A stretch of 48,680 nucleotides of DNA from Flavobacterium gillisiae (GTDB lineage: Bacteria > Bacteroidota > Bacteroidia > Flavobacteriales > Flavobacteriaceae), in contig NZ_FNRD01000018.1 of NCBI RefSeq assembly GCF_900107635.1, forward strand, positions 1-48,680, in the 5' to 3' direction. The notes beneath the pieces are model-generated. The model saw only the letters and a program-made list of their open reading frames with translations, was not told the origin of the DNA and ran no database searches. A program made the translations under genes and the position numbers. Positions 16,479 through 24,700 of the stretch are shown here, piece after piece (positions within the stretch are counted from its first letter, which is position 1; every line of letters starts with the position of its first letter).

Positions 16479-17729
16479 ATGTTAGAAAAAGAAGTATTAA
16501 ATTTCGAAAAAACAGCCATTGTTGGGATTGTAACTCAAAATCAAAGTGAAGAGAAGCTTAGAGAATATCTTGACGAATTAGAGTTTTTAACCTTTACGGC
16601 AGGTGGGCAAGTGGTCAAGCGTTTTTCACAAAAAATGGAACGACCAAATCCTAAAACATTTGTAGGAACAGGGAAAATAGAAGAGATCCATCAGTATGTA
16701 AAAGAGAATGAAATTTCAACATTGATATTTGATGATGAATTGACTCCTTCGCAACAAAAAAATATTTCTAAAGTAATAGTGGAATGCAAAATTCTTGACA
16801 GGACACACCTTATCTTGGATATATTTGCGCAAAGAGCAGAGACTTCCTATGCTAGAACCCAAGTAGAATTGGCACAATGCCAATACCTTTTACCTCGACT
16901 TTCTGGAATGTGGACTCACTTGGAGCGTCAAAAAGGGGGAATTGGAATGCGTGGACCTGGAGAAACAGAAATTGAAACAGACAGACGTATTGTACGTGAT
17001 AGAATTGCCTTATTGAAAGATAAAATCAAAGCGATTGACAAACAAATGGGTACACAGCGCGGCAATCGTGGGGCTATGGTTCGTGTGGCTTTAGTGGGAT
17101 ATACCAATGTAGGAAAATCAACTTTGATGAATGCCATCGGAAAAAGTGATGTTTTTGTCGAAAACAAGCTTTTCGCTACTTTGGATACCACAGTTAGAAA
17201 AGTAGTCATTAAAAACTTGCCTTTCTTGCTTTCTGATACGGTAGGTTTCATTCGAAAATTGCCTACACAATTAGTAGATTCTTTTAAGAGTACGCTGGAT
17301 GAGGTTCGTGAAGCTGACCTGTTATTACATGTAGTTGATATTTCACATCCTGAATTTGAAGATCATATTGCCTCGGTAAATCAAACGTTAATGGATATCA
17401 AAGCAAGTGACAAACCGGTAATTATGGTTTTCAATAAAATTGATGCCTACACTCATTTGACGATTGACGATGATGATTTAATGACCGAAAAAACACCAAG
17501 ACACAATACACTTCAAGAGTGGAAGTCTACTTGGATGAGTCGAGTAGGAGAGGAAAATGCCTTGTTCATTTCGGCAACAAACAAAGAAAATTTTGAAGAA
17601 TTAAGAGAACGTCTTTATGAAGTGGTAAGACAAATTCATATTACCCGTTTTCCATACAATAAGTTTTTGTATCCTGATTATAAAGATGCGGTAGAGAAAG
17701 AAGTAGATGAAGAAGATGAGGACGAATAA
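16479..17729 (+). CDS. hflX: GTPase HflX, ribosome-associated
   Basis: Translational GTPase-like factor that binds the 50S subunit and splits or rescues stalled ribosomes. An N-terminal HflX domain (about 10-160, with GGQVVKRFSQKMERPNPKTF and the GGIGMRGPGETEIETDRR segment) is followed by a linking coiled coil. The G domain has G1 GYTNVGKST (207-215), G3 DTVGF and G4 NKID. The acidic C-terminus EVDEEDEDE is encoded by DNA that recurs at 19047, beyond the transposase element. Length 416 aa is normal. Confidence 0.96.
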   Translation: MLEKEVLNFEKTAIVGIVTQNQSEEKLREYLDELEFLTFTAGGQVVKRFSQKMERPNPKTFVGTGKIEEIHQYVKENEISTLIFDDELTPSQQKNISKVIVECKILDRTHLILDIFAQRAETSYARTQVELAQCQYLLPRLSGMWTHLERQKGGIGMRGPGETEIETDRRIVRDRIALLKDKIKAIDKQMGTQRGNRGAMVRVALVGYTNVGKSTLMNAIGKSDVFVENKLFATLDTTVRKVVIKNLPFLLSDTVGFIRKLPTQLVDSFKSTLDEVREADLLLHVVDISHPEFEDHIASVNQTLMDIKASDKPVIMVFNKIDAYTHLTIDDDDLMTEKTPRHNTLQEWKSTWMSRVGEENALFISATNKENFEELRERLYEVVRQIHITRFPYNKFLYPDYKDAVEKEVDEEDEDE

Positions 17730-17790
17730 TTAAATCTTGTCATTATAAAAAGCCAAATCCCTTTTGAATTTCAAGAGGGATTTTTTTTTG
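17694..17790 (+). repeat. hflX tail direct repeat, left copy
   Basis: The last 36 bp of hflX plus its terminator recur at 19047-19141 with a constant offset of 1353 bp up to the hairpin (shared blocks GAGAAAGAAGTAGAT, GAGGACGAATAATTAAAT, CATTATAAAA, CCAAATCCCTTTTGAA). The two copies flank the RAYT region. Confidence 0.85.
17755..17790 (+). terminator. Terminator of hflX
   Basis: AATCCCTTTTG pairs with CAAGAGGGATT across a short loop (one mismatch), followed by about nine T. A diverged copy of this hairpin occurs at 19109-19141. Confidence 0.85.
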
Positions 17791-17895
17791 GGCATGCCCC
17801 AGCTTCCACTCCGTTGCAGCTGCGTCGCGCTGTACGTTGCAATCTTTTATTTCGCTGCGCTACATAAAAGGATTTCCACTTCCATCCCTCATGCA
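17790..17895 (+). repeat. Dispersed intergenic hairpin element, copy B
   Basis: Begins with the 10-bp palindrome GGGCATGCCC right after the hflX terminator. It contains GTTGCAATCTTTT, a short spacer and AAAAGGATTTCCACTTCCAT. The CAATCTTTT...AAAAGGATTT blocks match copy C at 28047-28123 read on the other strand. More loosely they match copy A at 6599. Confidence 0.55.
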
Positions 17896-18015
17896 AGACT
17901 GCTGCGATAATAACGATTAGTTTTAAAATTACTGTGGGTATAGTATTTAGACTATTTGCAGTAAAAAAGATTATATTTGATAGTAAATTCTGACTGCTTC
18001 TTAATAATAAGCCCC

Positions 18016-18365
18016 CTCTGGTGCTCGTCTGCGACGAGTACCTACTTAAATTGGAAGACAAATTTTAGCGTTTGCAACGCGGTTCACTACATCTATAGTA
18101 GTAAATGGCAATTCTGCTTCTATTTTTTCATATTATGGTTTTCTTAAAAGTAATATATTTGAATAAAAAACAATGTCTGAGAAATCCCTCTGGTGCTCTG
18201 GTGCTCGTCTGCGACGAGTACTTACTTAAATTGGAAGACAAATTTTAGCGTTTGCAACGCGGTTCACTACATCTATAGTAGTAAATGGCAATTCTGCTTC
18301 TATTTTTTCATATTATGGTTTTCTTAAAAGTAATATATTTGAATAAAAAACAATGTCTGAGAAAT
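18016..18365. repeat. 180-bp tandem duplication of the RAYT 5' region
   Basis: 18016-18185 and 18196-18365 match over 170 bp with a single difference (C at 18042, T at 18222). The offset is exactly 180 bp. Each copy contains a REP hairpin pair, the leader and the first codons of the RAYT gene (ATGTCTGAGAAAT). In the left copy the frame runs into the next REP and stops at a TAA. The near-identity means the duplication is recent. Confidence 0.95.
18017..18047 (+). repeat. REP hairpin, left flank of RAYT element
   Basis: Contains CTCGTC-TGC-GACGAG, a perfect 6-bp stem with a TGC loop. The whole 31 bp is the exact reverse complement of 18957-18987. A second hairpin, GCGTT-TGC-AACGC (18068-18080), follows. 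Both recur 180 bp further on. Confidence 0.85.
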
Positions 18366-18907
18366 ACAAAGTTATCGACAGTACAGTCCCAACTTTTATT
18401 ACGATAACAATTGTAGACTGGGTTGATTTACTTGTACGACCTATCTATTGTAATATATTAGATGAATCCTTAAATTATTGTATCAAGGAAAAAGGTTTGA
18501 GTGTACATGCGTATGTATATATGACCAGTCACATTCATTTAATTGTAACTGCATTTGATGGTGAATTGCAAAATGTCATTCGGGATTTTAAAAAATTCAC
18601 ATCAAAAAAATTAATTGAAGCTATTAAAGAACATCCAGAGAGCAGACGAGAATGGTTATTACGAAAATTTAGTTTTGAAGCTCAAAAAACAGGAAGGGCT
18701 ACAAATTATAAATTATGGAAAGATGGTTTTCATCCCGTTTTATTGAATACTTTGGAAAAAATTGAGCAACGTGTAAACTACATACATTATAATCCAGTTG
18801 AAGCAGAAATCGTTTTTCATGAGAGAGATTATGTAAACAGTAGTTATAGGAATTATGAAGAAGATAACACTGTTTTTTGTAATGTAAATGTCGAACCTTT
18901 ATGGTAA
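18353..18907 (+). CDS. REP-associated tyrosine transposase (RAYT, Y1 HuH family)
   Basis: Single-strand DNA transposase relative of the IS200/IS605 TnpA family, thought to process REP hairpins flanking its own gene. The 184-aa protein has the HuH metal motif SHIHLI (H60, H62) and the catalytic tyrosine region VNYIHYNPVEA (Y143). It is surrounded by inverted REP palindromes, as expected for a RAYT. The ATG at 18353 is chosen because it is the duplicated, leader-linked start. No frameshift is present, so it could be active. Confidence 0.9.
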   Translation: MSEKYKVIDSTVPTFITITIVDWVDLLVRPIYCNILDESLNYCIKEKGLSVHAYVYMTSHIHLIVTAFDGELQNVIRDFKKFTSKKLIEAIKEHPESRREWLLRKFSFEAQKTGRATNYKLWKDGFHPVLLNTLEKIEQRVNYIHYNPVEAEIVFHERDYVNSSYRNYEEDNTVFCNVNVEPLW

Positions 18908-18956
18908 GTTACTTATAGGAGCCGCATTGCAAACGCTTTATATGGTTCGCGCAAGA

Positions 18957-18987
18957 AAGTAGGTACTCGTCGCAGACGAGCACCAGA
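18957..18987 (-). repeat. REP hairpin, right flank of RAYT element
   Basis: Exact 31-bp reverse complement of 18017-18047, including CTCGTC-GCA-GACGAG. Just inside it, 18922-18937 is the reverse complement, with one mismatch, of the second left hairpin region (AGCGTTTGCAACGCGG). This fixes the element at roughly 18017-18987. Confidence 0.85.
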
Positions 18988-19046
18988 TTAAAGCGGAAAA
19001 CCTGCCTATCAAATAATTGAAAAAAACTTTATAATTGAAGGCTGGA

Positions 19047-19141
19047 GAGAAAGAAGTAGATAAAGGCAATGAGGACGAATAATTAAATCCGGTCATTATA
19101 AAACACCAAATCCCTTTTGAAGATTTTCAAAAGGGATTTTT
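19047..19141 (+). repeat. hflX tail direct repeat, right copy
   Basis: Diverged second copy of the hflX 3' end and terminator. The hairpin AAATCCCTTTTGAA/TTCAAAAGGGATTT is better paired than in the left copy. It now lies at the 3' side of the converging DUF3078 gene and could end transcription there. Confidence 0.85.
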
Positions 19142-19163
19142 AGATTCTTATTATGCTTGGTTT

Positions 19164-20012
19164 CTAGAAACCGTAATTCACGCCTATTCCAAAGACTTCT
19201 TTGACTTGCACTGCTTGTACAGAATTGTCGTCATATATAGTTTGTAAAGCGACATTTGCCGATAGGTATTTGTTGATTTTCATTACCACATTCATTTGGT
19301 AATCGATATCCACATTTTGTGGGTCATCTAAATAATTAGAATATAGATTTAGACGATTCTCGATAGAAACGTTCGCCATCACACTCAACTTATAATAGGC
19401 TGAAATACTAGCTCCAAATTCAAATCTAGAGTTGTCGCCTTGCAAAACACCAAAAGAAGGGCCAAAGTCAGTAAAGTGATTGTGTACCAAGATTAGTTTT
19501 GATGTAGCGGGAGAAAAGTTGACACTCAGGTTATTGCTTTTCTTCCATAGCATCCCAGGTCCCAATTGGAAATAGGCCGGAGAGAAAAAATGGGATATAT
19601 TCAGATCATTTTTATCGTAACCCACGTCCATTTGCGTTTTAAAATTAAAAAAGACCGAGTAGTACCAATCGCCTTTTGCTTTTTTACCCCAAATTGAATT
19701 CAGCTCTAGACGGTCATCTGTTTTGGCAGTTTTATTGTCGCCTTTAATTTTACTTAATCCATAAGCAAGGATAAATTTATTATCCCAAACAACAGCGTCT
19801 TTTTTATAATTGAAGTCGTAGTTAACGCCAAAATTCCCTGCTATGTTTGATGTTCCTCCACCGAGCCACTGTCTGTTGTAAGCAGATTGGTTAAAAAGCA
19901 ACGAAAGATTTCCTTTTTTTGTCCAAAGTTTGGTGGTGTCTTGTTGAGTTTCCTGAGCACTTCCAACAAGTACAGCTAGAATGAAAACAATGGAAAGTAG
20001 TGATTTTTTCAT
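19164..20012 (-). CDS. DUF3078 outer-membrane-like protein
   Basis: Exported protein of 282 aa with a signal peptide (cleavage near VGSA-Q, residue 19) and alternating beta strands rich in aromatic and asparagine residues (LSLLFNQSAYNRQWLGGGTS, NFGVNYDFNYK). It ends in an aromatic strand (GIGVNYGF), which suggests a small outer-membrane barrel. It matches the DUF3078 family as I know it. It is the last gene of the sufS-side operon in this window, 22 bp after the DUF2480 gene. Function unknown. Confidence 0.85.
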   Translation of the reverse strand: MKKSLLSIVFILAVLVGSAQETQQDTTKLWTKKGNLSLLFNQSAYNRQWLGGGTSNIAGNFGVNYDFNYKKDAVVWDNKFILAYGLSKIKGDNKTAKTDDRLELNSIWGKKAKGDWYYSVFFNFKTQMDVGYDKNDLNISHFFSPAYFQLGPGMLWKKSNNLSVNFSPATSKLILVHNHFTDFGPSFGVLQGDNSRFEFGASISAYYKLSVMANVSIENRLNLYSNYLDDPQNVDIDYQMNVVMKINKYLSANVALQTIYDDNSVQAVQVKEVFGIGVNYGF

Positions 20013-20034
20013 GTTTCAGTGTTTTTAAATAATT

Positions 20035-20541
20035 CTATTTTTTTGCTTTATATAAGGGAACGGCAGAGCAAGCTTCACCATACATAATGCTACGGGCGAA
20101 GGGTTGCAAGTTTTGCGCAGCCAAAACATAGGCACGCATAGGTACCGGTTTTTGCGAACAGCCTTTTATAATAATGGCTTTATTAGCATACGCCGAGTAG
20201 TCAATTTTAGCTAGTAATTCCTCATACAAAGCAGCATTTAGATCGTCGATGTTTCCATTTACGATTTTCTTGGCAAAAGGAGCAAGTTGAATAGTCACTA
20301 AGATGGAAGCCCATGCCGGAACAATGGCGTCCGTACTGCAATTGACTGCCACAAACTGATCCTGATACTGTGTCCAATCGTGATTTTTAAGATGTTCCCT
20401 AAAATCTTTTTCTTTCAATAGAAAGCCTTCCAGAAGCCATTGTGAAATGTCAACCTGAGACCGAATACCTTTTGGATAGTAGTCTTCTAAATCGAATACC
20501 TCCAGTGCACTATTTGCCACTTTATTTATTATCTCTTCCAT
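20035..20541 (-). CDS. DUF2480 family protein
   Basis: Cytoplasmic protein of 168 aa, a family largely confined to Bacteroidota and usually found beside suf genes. It contains YYPKGIRSQVDISQWLLEG, AVNCSTDAIVPAWA and the C-terminal IIKGCSQKPVPMRAYV. The cysteines in NCS and GCS could bind metal or a cluster, but this is inference. The ATG at 20541 is preferred over the upstream TTG. Its position between the SufT-like and DUF3078 genes suggests a link to Fe-S assembly. Confidence 0.82.
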   Translation of the reverse strand: MEEIINKVANSALEVFDLEDYYPKGIRSQVDISQWLLEGFLLKEKDFREHLKNHDWTQYQDQFVAVNCSTDAIVPAWASILVTIQLAPFAKKIVNGNIDDLNAALYEELLAKIDYSAYANKAIIIKGCSQKPVPMRAYVLAAQNLQPFARSIMYGEACSAVPLYKAKK

Positions 20542-20556
20542 TTTGTTAGTGTTCAA

Positions 20557-20627
20557 TAATCAGTGTTCAGTTTTTCAGTGTTCAGCTACTAACGGAATAC
20601 TAAAAAACTGACTACCGAATACTATCT
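20557..20627. repeat. Short direct repeats CAGTGTTCAG
   Basis: The spacer between the DUF2480 and SufT-like genes holds three near-identical GTGTTCA units (TCAATAATCAGTGTTCAG, then TTTTTCAGTGTTCAG). No terminator features. Confidence 0.5.
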
Positions 20628-20951
20628 TTAAAGCATTCCTAATTCTAATTTTGCTTCTTCGCTCATTAAGTCTTTGCTCCATGGCGGATCAAAAGTAATT
20701 TCTACTTCAGCGTCTTTTACATGCTCGATTGACCTTACTTTTTCTTCCACTTCTCTTGGTAAACTTTCCGCAACGGGACAGTTAGGAGAGGTTAGAGTCA
20801 TCAGGATTTTTACTTCGTAATCCGTGTTTACCATTACGTCATAGATTAATCCTAATTCATAAATATCTACAGGGATTTCAGGATCGTAAATTGTTTTTAA
20901 TTTTTTTACGATCGCTTCTCCTAATTCGTTAGTGTCTATATCTTGTTCCAT
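20628..20951 (-). CDS. sufT: SufT/MIP18-family (DUF59) Fe-S assembly factor
   Basis: Small cytoplasmic factor of 107 aa that helps mature Fe-S proteins. The DUF59 fold shows IYDPEIPVDIYELGLIYDV (about 19-37), the conserved cysteine block TLTSPNCPVAESLP (about 53-66, C59) and VEITFDPPWSKDLMSEEAKLELGML. The DPPW-x-MSEEAK-LGM ending is typical. Placement after sufE supports a role in SUF-dependent cluster delivery. The symbol is by family similarity. Confidence 0.88.
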   Translation of the reverse strand: MEQDIDTNELGEAIVKKLKTIYDPEIPVDIYELGLIYDVMVNTDYEVKILMTLTSPNCPVAESLPREVEEKVRSIEHVKDAEVEITFDPPWSKDLMSEEAKLELGML

Positions 20952-21053
20952 TTTATTTTAATTTTTTAATCTGTTTTAGTGTTTGTTATTTTTCGAACCA
21001 TATAAGTAAAATGAGTTTTTTAATCAAGTTCGCATATGACTTATATGTTAAAA

Positions 21054-21473
21054 TTATTTTTGTGAGTTGAATGCCAAAGCATACATTTTTATATTCTTAA
21101 TCATTGATACTAATCCGTTGGCGCGAGTAGGTGATAAATGTTCTTTCAGTCCTATTTCGTCAATAAAATCCATATCAGATTCGAGAATGTCTGAGGCAGT
21201 TTGATTTGAAAAAGTACGAATCAAAATGGCGATGATTCCTTTTGTCAAAATCGCATCACTATCTGCGGTGAAGACCACTTTATCATCATTTTTCTCTCCT
21301 TGCAACCACACTTTCGATTGGCAGCCTTTTATCAAATTACTTTCAGTTTTAAATTCTTCTTTAATTAACGGAAGCTTTTTTCCTAATTCGATGATGTATT
21401 CATAGCGCTCCATCCAGTCGTCAAACATGGAGAATTCGTCTACTATTTCATCTTGTATTTCTTTAATTTTCAT
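21054..21473 (-). CDS. sufE: Cysteine desulfuration protein SufE
   Basis: Sulfur acceptor that takes persulfide sulfur from SufS and passes it to the SufBCD scaffold. The 139-aa protein has the sulfur-carrying cysteine in NLIKGCQSKVW (C51) and the family's C-terminal HLSPTRANGLVSMIKNI. ATG 21473 is preferred to the TTG 15 nt upstream. Its start overlaps the end of the preceding lipoprotein gene by 11 nt, so the two are probably translationally coupled. Confidence 0.95.
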   Translation of the reverse strand: MKIKEIQDEIVDEFSMFDDWMERYEYIIELGKKLPLIKEEFKTESNLIKGCQSKVWLQGEKNDDKVVFTADSDAILTKGIIAILIRTFSNQTASDILESDMDFIDEIGLKEHLSPTRANGLVSMIKNIKMYALAFNSQK

Positions 21474-21906
21474 CGTTTTGTTTTGCAAATGAATTTATTT
21501 TATTTACGAATTTTTTAATTTCTTTTGGTGGAAAACCATGGTCAAAACTAGTTGTTTCGTAGGTTTTATCTTGAAACGTGATTTTAAAATTAGCAATAGC
21601 AGCACCGTCATAAAAACGTTTTTCAGTTGGTGCTTTCAGTTTTGGTAAGCTATCTAATTCCATTTTTTTGAAACAGTTTACTAGTTCTTCCCAATCTTCG
21701 GATGCTATTTTCGTAGCCACGGCTTTGTCTTGTCCGCTTCTATCTTTTGAAATTGTGACCATTTGATTTTGAACCGTTATCTTTTGGTAAAACCCTCTTG
21801 TATTTGCGGTGTATTCAATAACAGCAGATTCTAAATCTTGTTTGTTTTGGCCTTCACAGCTTTTTCCAAGAAAAATTGTCAATAATAATAAAGATAGTAT
21901 TCTCAT
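21463..21906 (-). CDS. Small hypothetical lipoprotein within the suf operon
   Basis: Protein of 147 aa with a hydrophobic signal and a lipobox-like LGKSC (C17), so probably periplasmic or membrane-anchored. The rest is a single small mixed alpha/beta domain (IEYTANTRGFYQKITVQNQM, then DGAAIANFKITFQDKTYETT and FDHGFPPKEIKKFVNKI). I do not recognise a function. It sits 11 bp after sufS and overlaps sufE by 11 nt, so it is co-transcribed with them. A sulfur role is not implied by the sequence. Confidence 0.75.
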   Translation of the reverse strand: MRILSLLLLTIFLGKSCEGQNKQDLESAVIEYTANTRGFYQKITVQNQMVTISKDRSGQDKAVATKIASEDWEELVNCFKKMELDSLPKLKAPTEKRFYDGAAIANFKITFQDKTYETTSFDHGFPPKEIKKFVNKINSFAKQNDEN

Positions 21907-21917
21907 CGTTTAAATAG

Positions 21918-23132
21918 TTAAGATAACATTAGTGTTGCTCTTTTTACCGCTTCAACCATAACGTCAATTTCTTCTTTGGTATTGTAAAAAGAAAATGAAG
22001 CTCTTATTGTGCCCGGAATATTGAAATAATTCATAATCGGTTGCGCACAATGATGCCCCGTTCTAACCGCTATTCCTAATTTGTCAATTATGGTGCCAAT
22101 ATCGTATGGATGAATGCCTTCAATATTAAACGAAATTACGGAAGTTTTTTCTTTTGAAGTACCAAAAATTTTCAATCCTTCAATTTCTAATAAACGTTTG
22201 GTTCCGTATTCCAACAATTCCAACTCTTGTTTCTGAATGTTTTCGAAACCAATCTCATTCATATAATCTATTGCAGTTCCTAAAACGATTCCACCAGCAA
22301 TATTTGGCGTACCCGCTTCAAATTTATGAGGTAGTTCAGCATAAGTTGTTTTTTCGAAAGTCACCTCTTTGATCATTTCTCCACCGCCTTGATAAGGAGG
22401 GAGTTTATTCAACCAGGCTTCTTTTCCGTACAAAACCCCTACACCGGTTGGGCCACACATTTTATGTCCTGAAAAAACATAAAAATCACAATCTAGTTCT
22501 TGAACGTCAGGCTTTAAATGGGGAACGGCTTGTGCTCCATCAATTAAAACAGCAGCGCCAACAGCATGTGCTTTATCAATCATATACTTGATCGGGTTGA
22601 TTGTCCCCAGCGCATTTGATATATGATTAGTTGTAACAATCTTTGTTTTTTCGGATAGTAATTTATCGTATTCGGCCATGATCAATTCCCCTTTTTCATT
22701 CATAGGAATGACTTTTAGGGTTGCACCAGTTTTCTCACACAACATTTGCCAAGGCACAATATTACTGTGGTGTTCTAATGCCGAAACTAATACTTCGTCA
22801 CCCGGTTTTAATATAGCTGCAAATCCGTTAGCTACTAAATTGATTCCAAAAGTAGTTCCGGAAGTAAATAGCACTTCATGGGGAAATTTGGCGTTGATGT
22901 GATTTTGAATTTTACCACGTGAGATTTCATAAGCATCAGTAGCCAATTGGCTCAAAGTATGTACTCCGCGATGAATATTGGCATTAATTTCTTGGTAATA
23001 TTTTGAAATGGCATCAATCACAATTTGTGGTTTCTGCGATGTGGCTCCGTTATCGAAATAAACTAAAGGTTTTCCGTTCACTTTTTGCGAAAGTATCGGA
23101 AAATCGGCTCTTATTTTTTGAATGTCTAGCAT
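21918..23132 (-). CDS. sufS: SufS-type (class II) cysteine desulfurase
   Basis: PLP enzyme that removes sulfur from L-cysteine and carries it as a persulfide for Fe-S assembly. The PLP lysine is K224 in FYVFSGHKMCGPTG and the catalytic cysteine is C362 in RTGHHCAQPIM. ALEHHSNIVPW and the N-terminal FDNGATSQKP are also conserved. Length 404 aa is normal. It normally follows sufD; here about 5 kb of opposite-strand genes separate them. It has its own -7 box at 23157-23164. Confidence 0.96.
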   Translation of the reverse strand: MLDIQKIRADFPILSQKVNGKPLVYFDNGATSQKPQIVIDAISKYYQEINANIHRGVHTLSQLATDAYEISRGKIQNHINAKFPHEVLFTSGTTFGINLVANGFAAILKPGDEVLVSALEHHSNIVPWQMLCEKTGATLKVIPMNEKGELIMAEYDKLLSEKTKIVTTNHISNALGTINPIKYMIDKAHAVGAAVLIDGAQAVPHLKPDVQELDCDFYVFSGHKMCGPTGVGVLYGKEAWLNKLPPYQGGGEMIKEVTFEKTTYAELPHKFEAGTPNIAGGIVLGTAIDYMNEIGFENIQKQELELLEYGTKRLLEIEGLKIFGTSKEKTSVISFNIEGIHPYDIGTIIDKLGIAVRTGHHCAQPIMNYFNIPGTIRASFSFYNTKEEIDVMVEAVKRATLMLS

Positions 23133-23156
23133 AATTATTTAGAAAAGTTCTAAATA

Positions 23157-23164
23157 CAAAAGTA
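23157..23164 (-). promoter_or_regulatory. -7 box of sufS
   Basis: The minus-strand sequence TACTTTTG is an exact TAnnTTTG match, 25 nt before the sufS ATG. No good -33 TTG is at the usual distance. It would let the sufS-side genes be transcribed separately from sufABCD. Confidence 0.5.
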
Positions 23165-23289
23165 CTAAAATCCAATTTGTTTTCGGTGCTAATTTGCTGT
23201 TTTTTATGTTTGTTTCTTATGCTTTCATAGAAATATCCTATTGAATTAATAAGGAGAAATTTTACTAAATTGCAGTAAAATAGTATCAC

Positions 23290-24636
23290 ATGAAAAAACT
23301 CTTCAAACTTGTTGGTTTTGCCTCTTTTATCGGGATTCTTTATTATGGATTCATAACCTATCCCAAATTGGATTTGATTTCTGGCTTTTCAGCCAAAAGT
23401 ATTGCCTCAGGACATTTTATAGACCAGCGTTCCATGGAAATGATTGAAAAGGGAGACAACGATATTAAGATGATCGACTTGGCTACAAACACAATTGATG
23501 AAAACGGACAATTTGCGACCGCTTCCGTTTATGGGTTGAAAGAAAGAAAGGCGATTTACCGCGAAGGTTTAGGTGCTACTTTAATTGATGATAATTTTGA
23601 TATCAACAAGCCTTATGATACTCCAAAGCGAAATAAAACGACGAACAATCTAATTTTTCCTTATGGAGATATAGAGCAAAAGGATACGGTTTTTAGCGAG
23701 GTGGATTATGCTAAATTGAATGCGGCTGTAGCCAATGCATTCGACGAAAAGGGGATAGTTGATAAGAGAACCCGATCCTTATTAGTGATTTATAAAGACA
23801 AAATTATAGCCGAGAAATACGATACGGGTTTCAATAAAGACAGCAAAATTCTCGGCTGGTCGATGACTAAAAGTATAACGGCAACACTATTTGGAATTCT
23901 TCAAAAACAAGGGAAGTACGATATTAATAAACCAGCTCCAATTGTAGAATGGAAAAATGATAATCGTAAAATAATCACGACCAATGATTTGCTACATATG
24001 AATTCTGGTTTGGCGTGGGAGGAAAATTATAGTGCAATCAGCGATGCGACTAAGATGTTGTTTCAAGCAGAAAATATGGGAAGAGTGCAACTAGAAAAAG
24101 AAGTGGCATTTAAACCTAACACGCATTGGAATTATTCTTCAGGAACAACCAACTTATTGTCCTACATTTTAAGAAATCAGTTTAAGTCGCATCAAGAATA
24201 TCTGGATTTTTGGTATTCGGCGCTGATTGATAAAATAGGAATGAAATCGATGATTGTTGAAACGGATATGGCAGGAAATTTTGTAGGATCATCTTATTCT
24301 TGGGCTACTACGAGAGATTGGGCAAAATTTGGTTTACTTTATTTACATGAAGGAAATTGGAATGGCGAACAGTTATTCGACAAAAGTTGGGCTAAATACG
24401 TAGCTACACCAACGAATGATTCGAAGGGAGATTATGGCGCACATTTTTGGTTGAACGCAGGAGGAAGATATCCGGATGCGCCAAAGGATTTATACTCGGC
24501 TAACGGTTTTCAGGGACAGAAAGTATTTATTATTCCGTCACATGATTTGGTGATTGTACGAATGGGATTAACCGAAGATGCTAAGTTTGATGTAAACGGA
24601 ATGTTGAAAGGGATTCTTGGAAGTTTGAAGAAGTGA
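23290..24636 (+). CDS. Serine hydrolase of the beta-lactamase class C / penicillin-binding family
   Basis: Predicted exported or membrane-anchored esterase or peptidase of 448 aa. One N-terminal hydrophobic segment (about 5-25) serves as signal or anchor. The catalytic SxxK is SMTK (S191, K194), the YxS/N motif is NYSSGT (Y282), and the third motif region is near DYGAHFWLNAGG. The substrate is unknown; some relatives act on amide or ester polymers. It diverges from sufS and lies at one edge of the block separating sufS from sufD. Its base composition is close to the backbone. Confidence 0.88.
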   Translation: MKKLFKLVGFASFIGILYYGFITYPKLDLISGFSAKSIASGHFIDQRSMEMIEKGDNDIKMIDLATNTIDENGQFATASVYGLKERKAIYREGLGATLIDDNFDINKPYDTPKRNKTTNNLIFPYGDIEQKDTVFSEVDYAKLNAAVANAFDEKGIVDKRTRSLLVIYKDKIIAEKYDTGFNKDSKILGWSMTKSITATLFGILQKQGKYDINKPAPIVEWKNDNRKIITTNDLLHMNSGLAWEENYSAISDATKMLFQAENMGRVQLEKEVAFKPNTHWNYSSGTTNLLSYILRNQFKSHQEYLDFWYSALIDKIGMKSMIVETDMAGNFVGSSYSWATTRDWAKFGLLYLHEGNWNGEQLFDKSWAKYVATPTNDSKGDYGAHFWLNAGGRYPDAPKDLYSANGFQGQKVFIIPSHDLVIVRMGLTEDAKFDVNGMLKGILGSLKK

Positions 24637-24700
24637 GTGTAATCTTTTTCGTCTATTTTAAGTACATTAGACAAGAATTAAAGCTTAGTTATTGCAATTT

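Larger units (their letters stand above)
17730..18352. other. Intergenic region upstream of the RAYT gene
   Basis: Spacer of 623 bp. In order it holds the hflX terminator, hairpin element copy B, an AT-rich stretch (17896-18012) and two tandem copies of a 180-bp unit carrying REP hairpins and the RAYT start region. No additional gene was recognised. Confidence 0.6.

Noticed and set aside
17771..18061. Minus-strand 96-codon frame after hflX
   Set aside because: It overlaps the terminator, the hairpin element and the REP region, and shows no protein-family signal.
18173..18234. Second start of the RAYT gene
   Set aside because: The left duplicate ATG runs into the next REP copy and stops after about 18 codons. 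It is a by-product of the tandem duplication.
23050..23289. Minus-strand 79-codon frame upstream of and into sufS
   Set aside because: It overlaps sufS in another frame and covers the sufS promoter; it is a chance frame.
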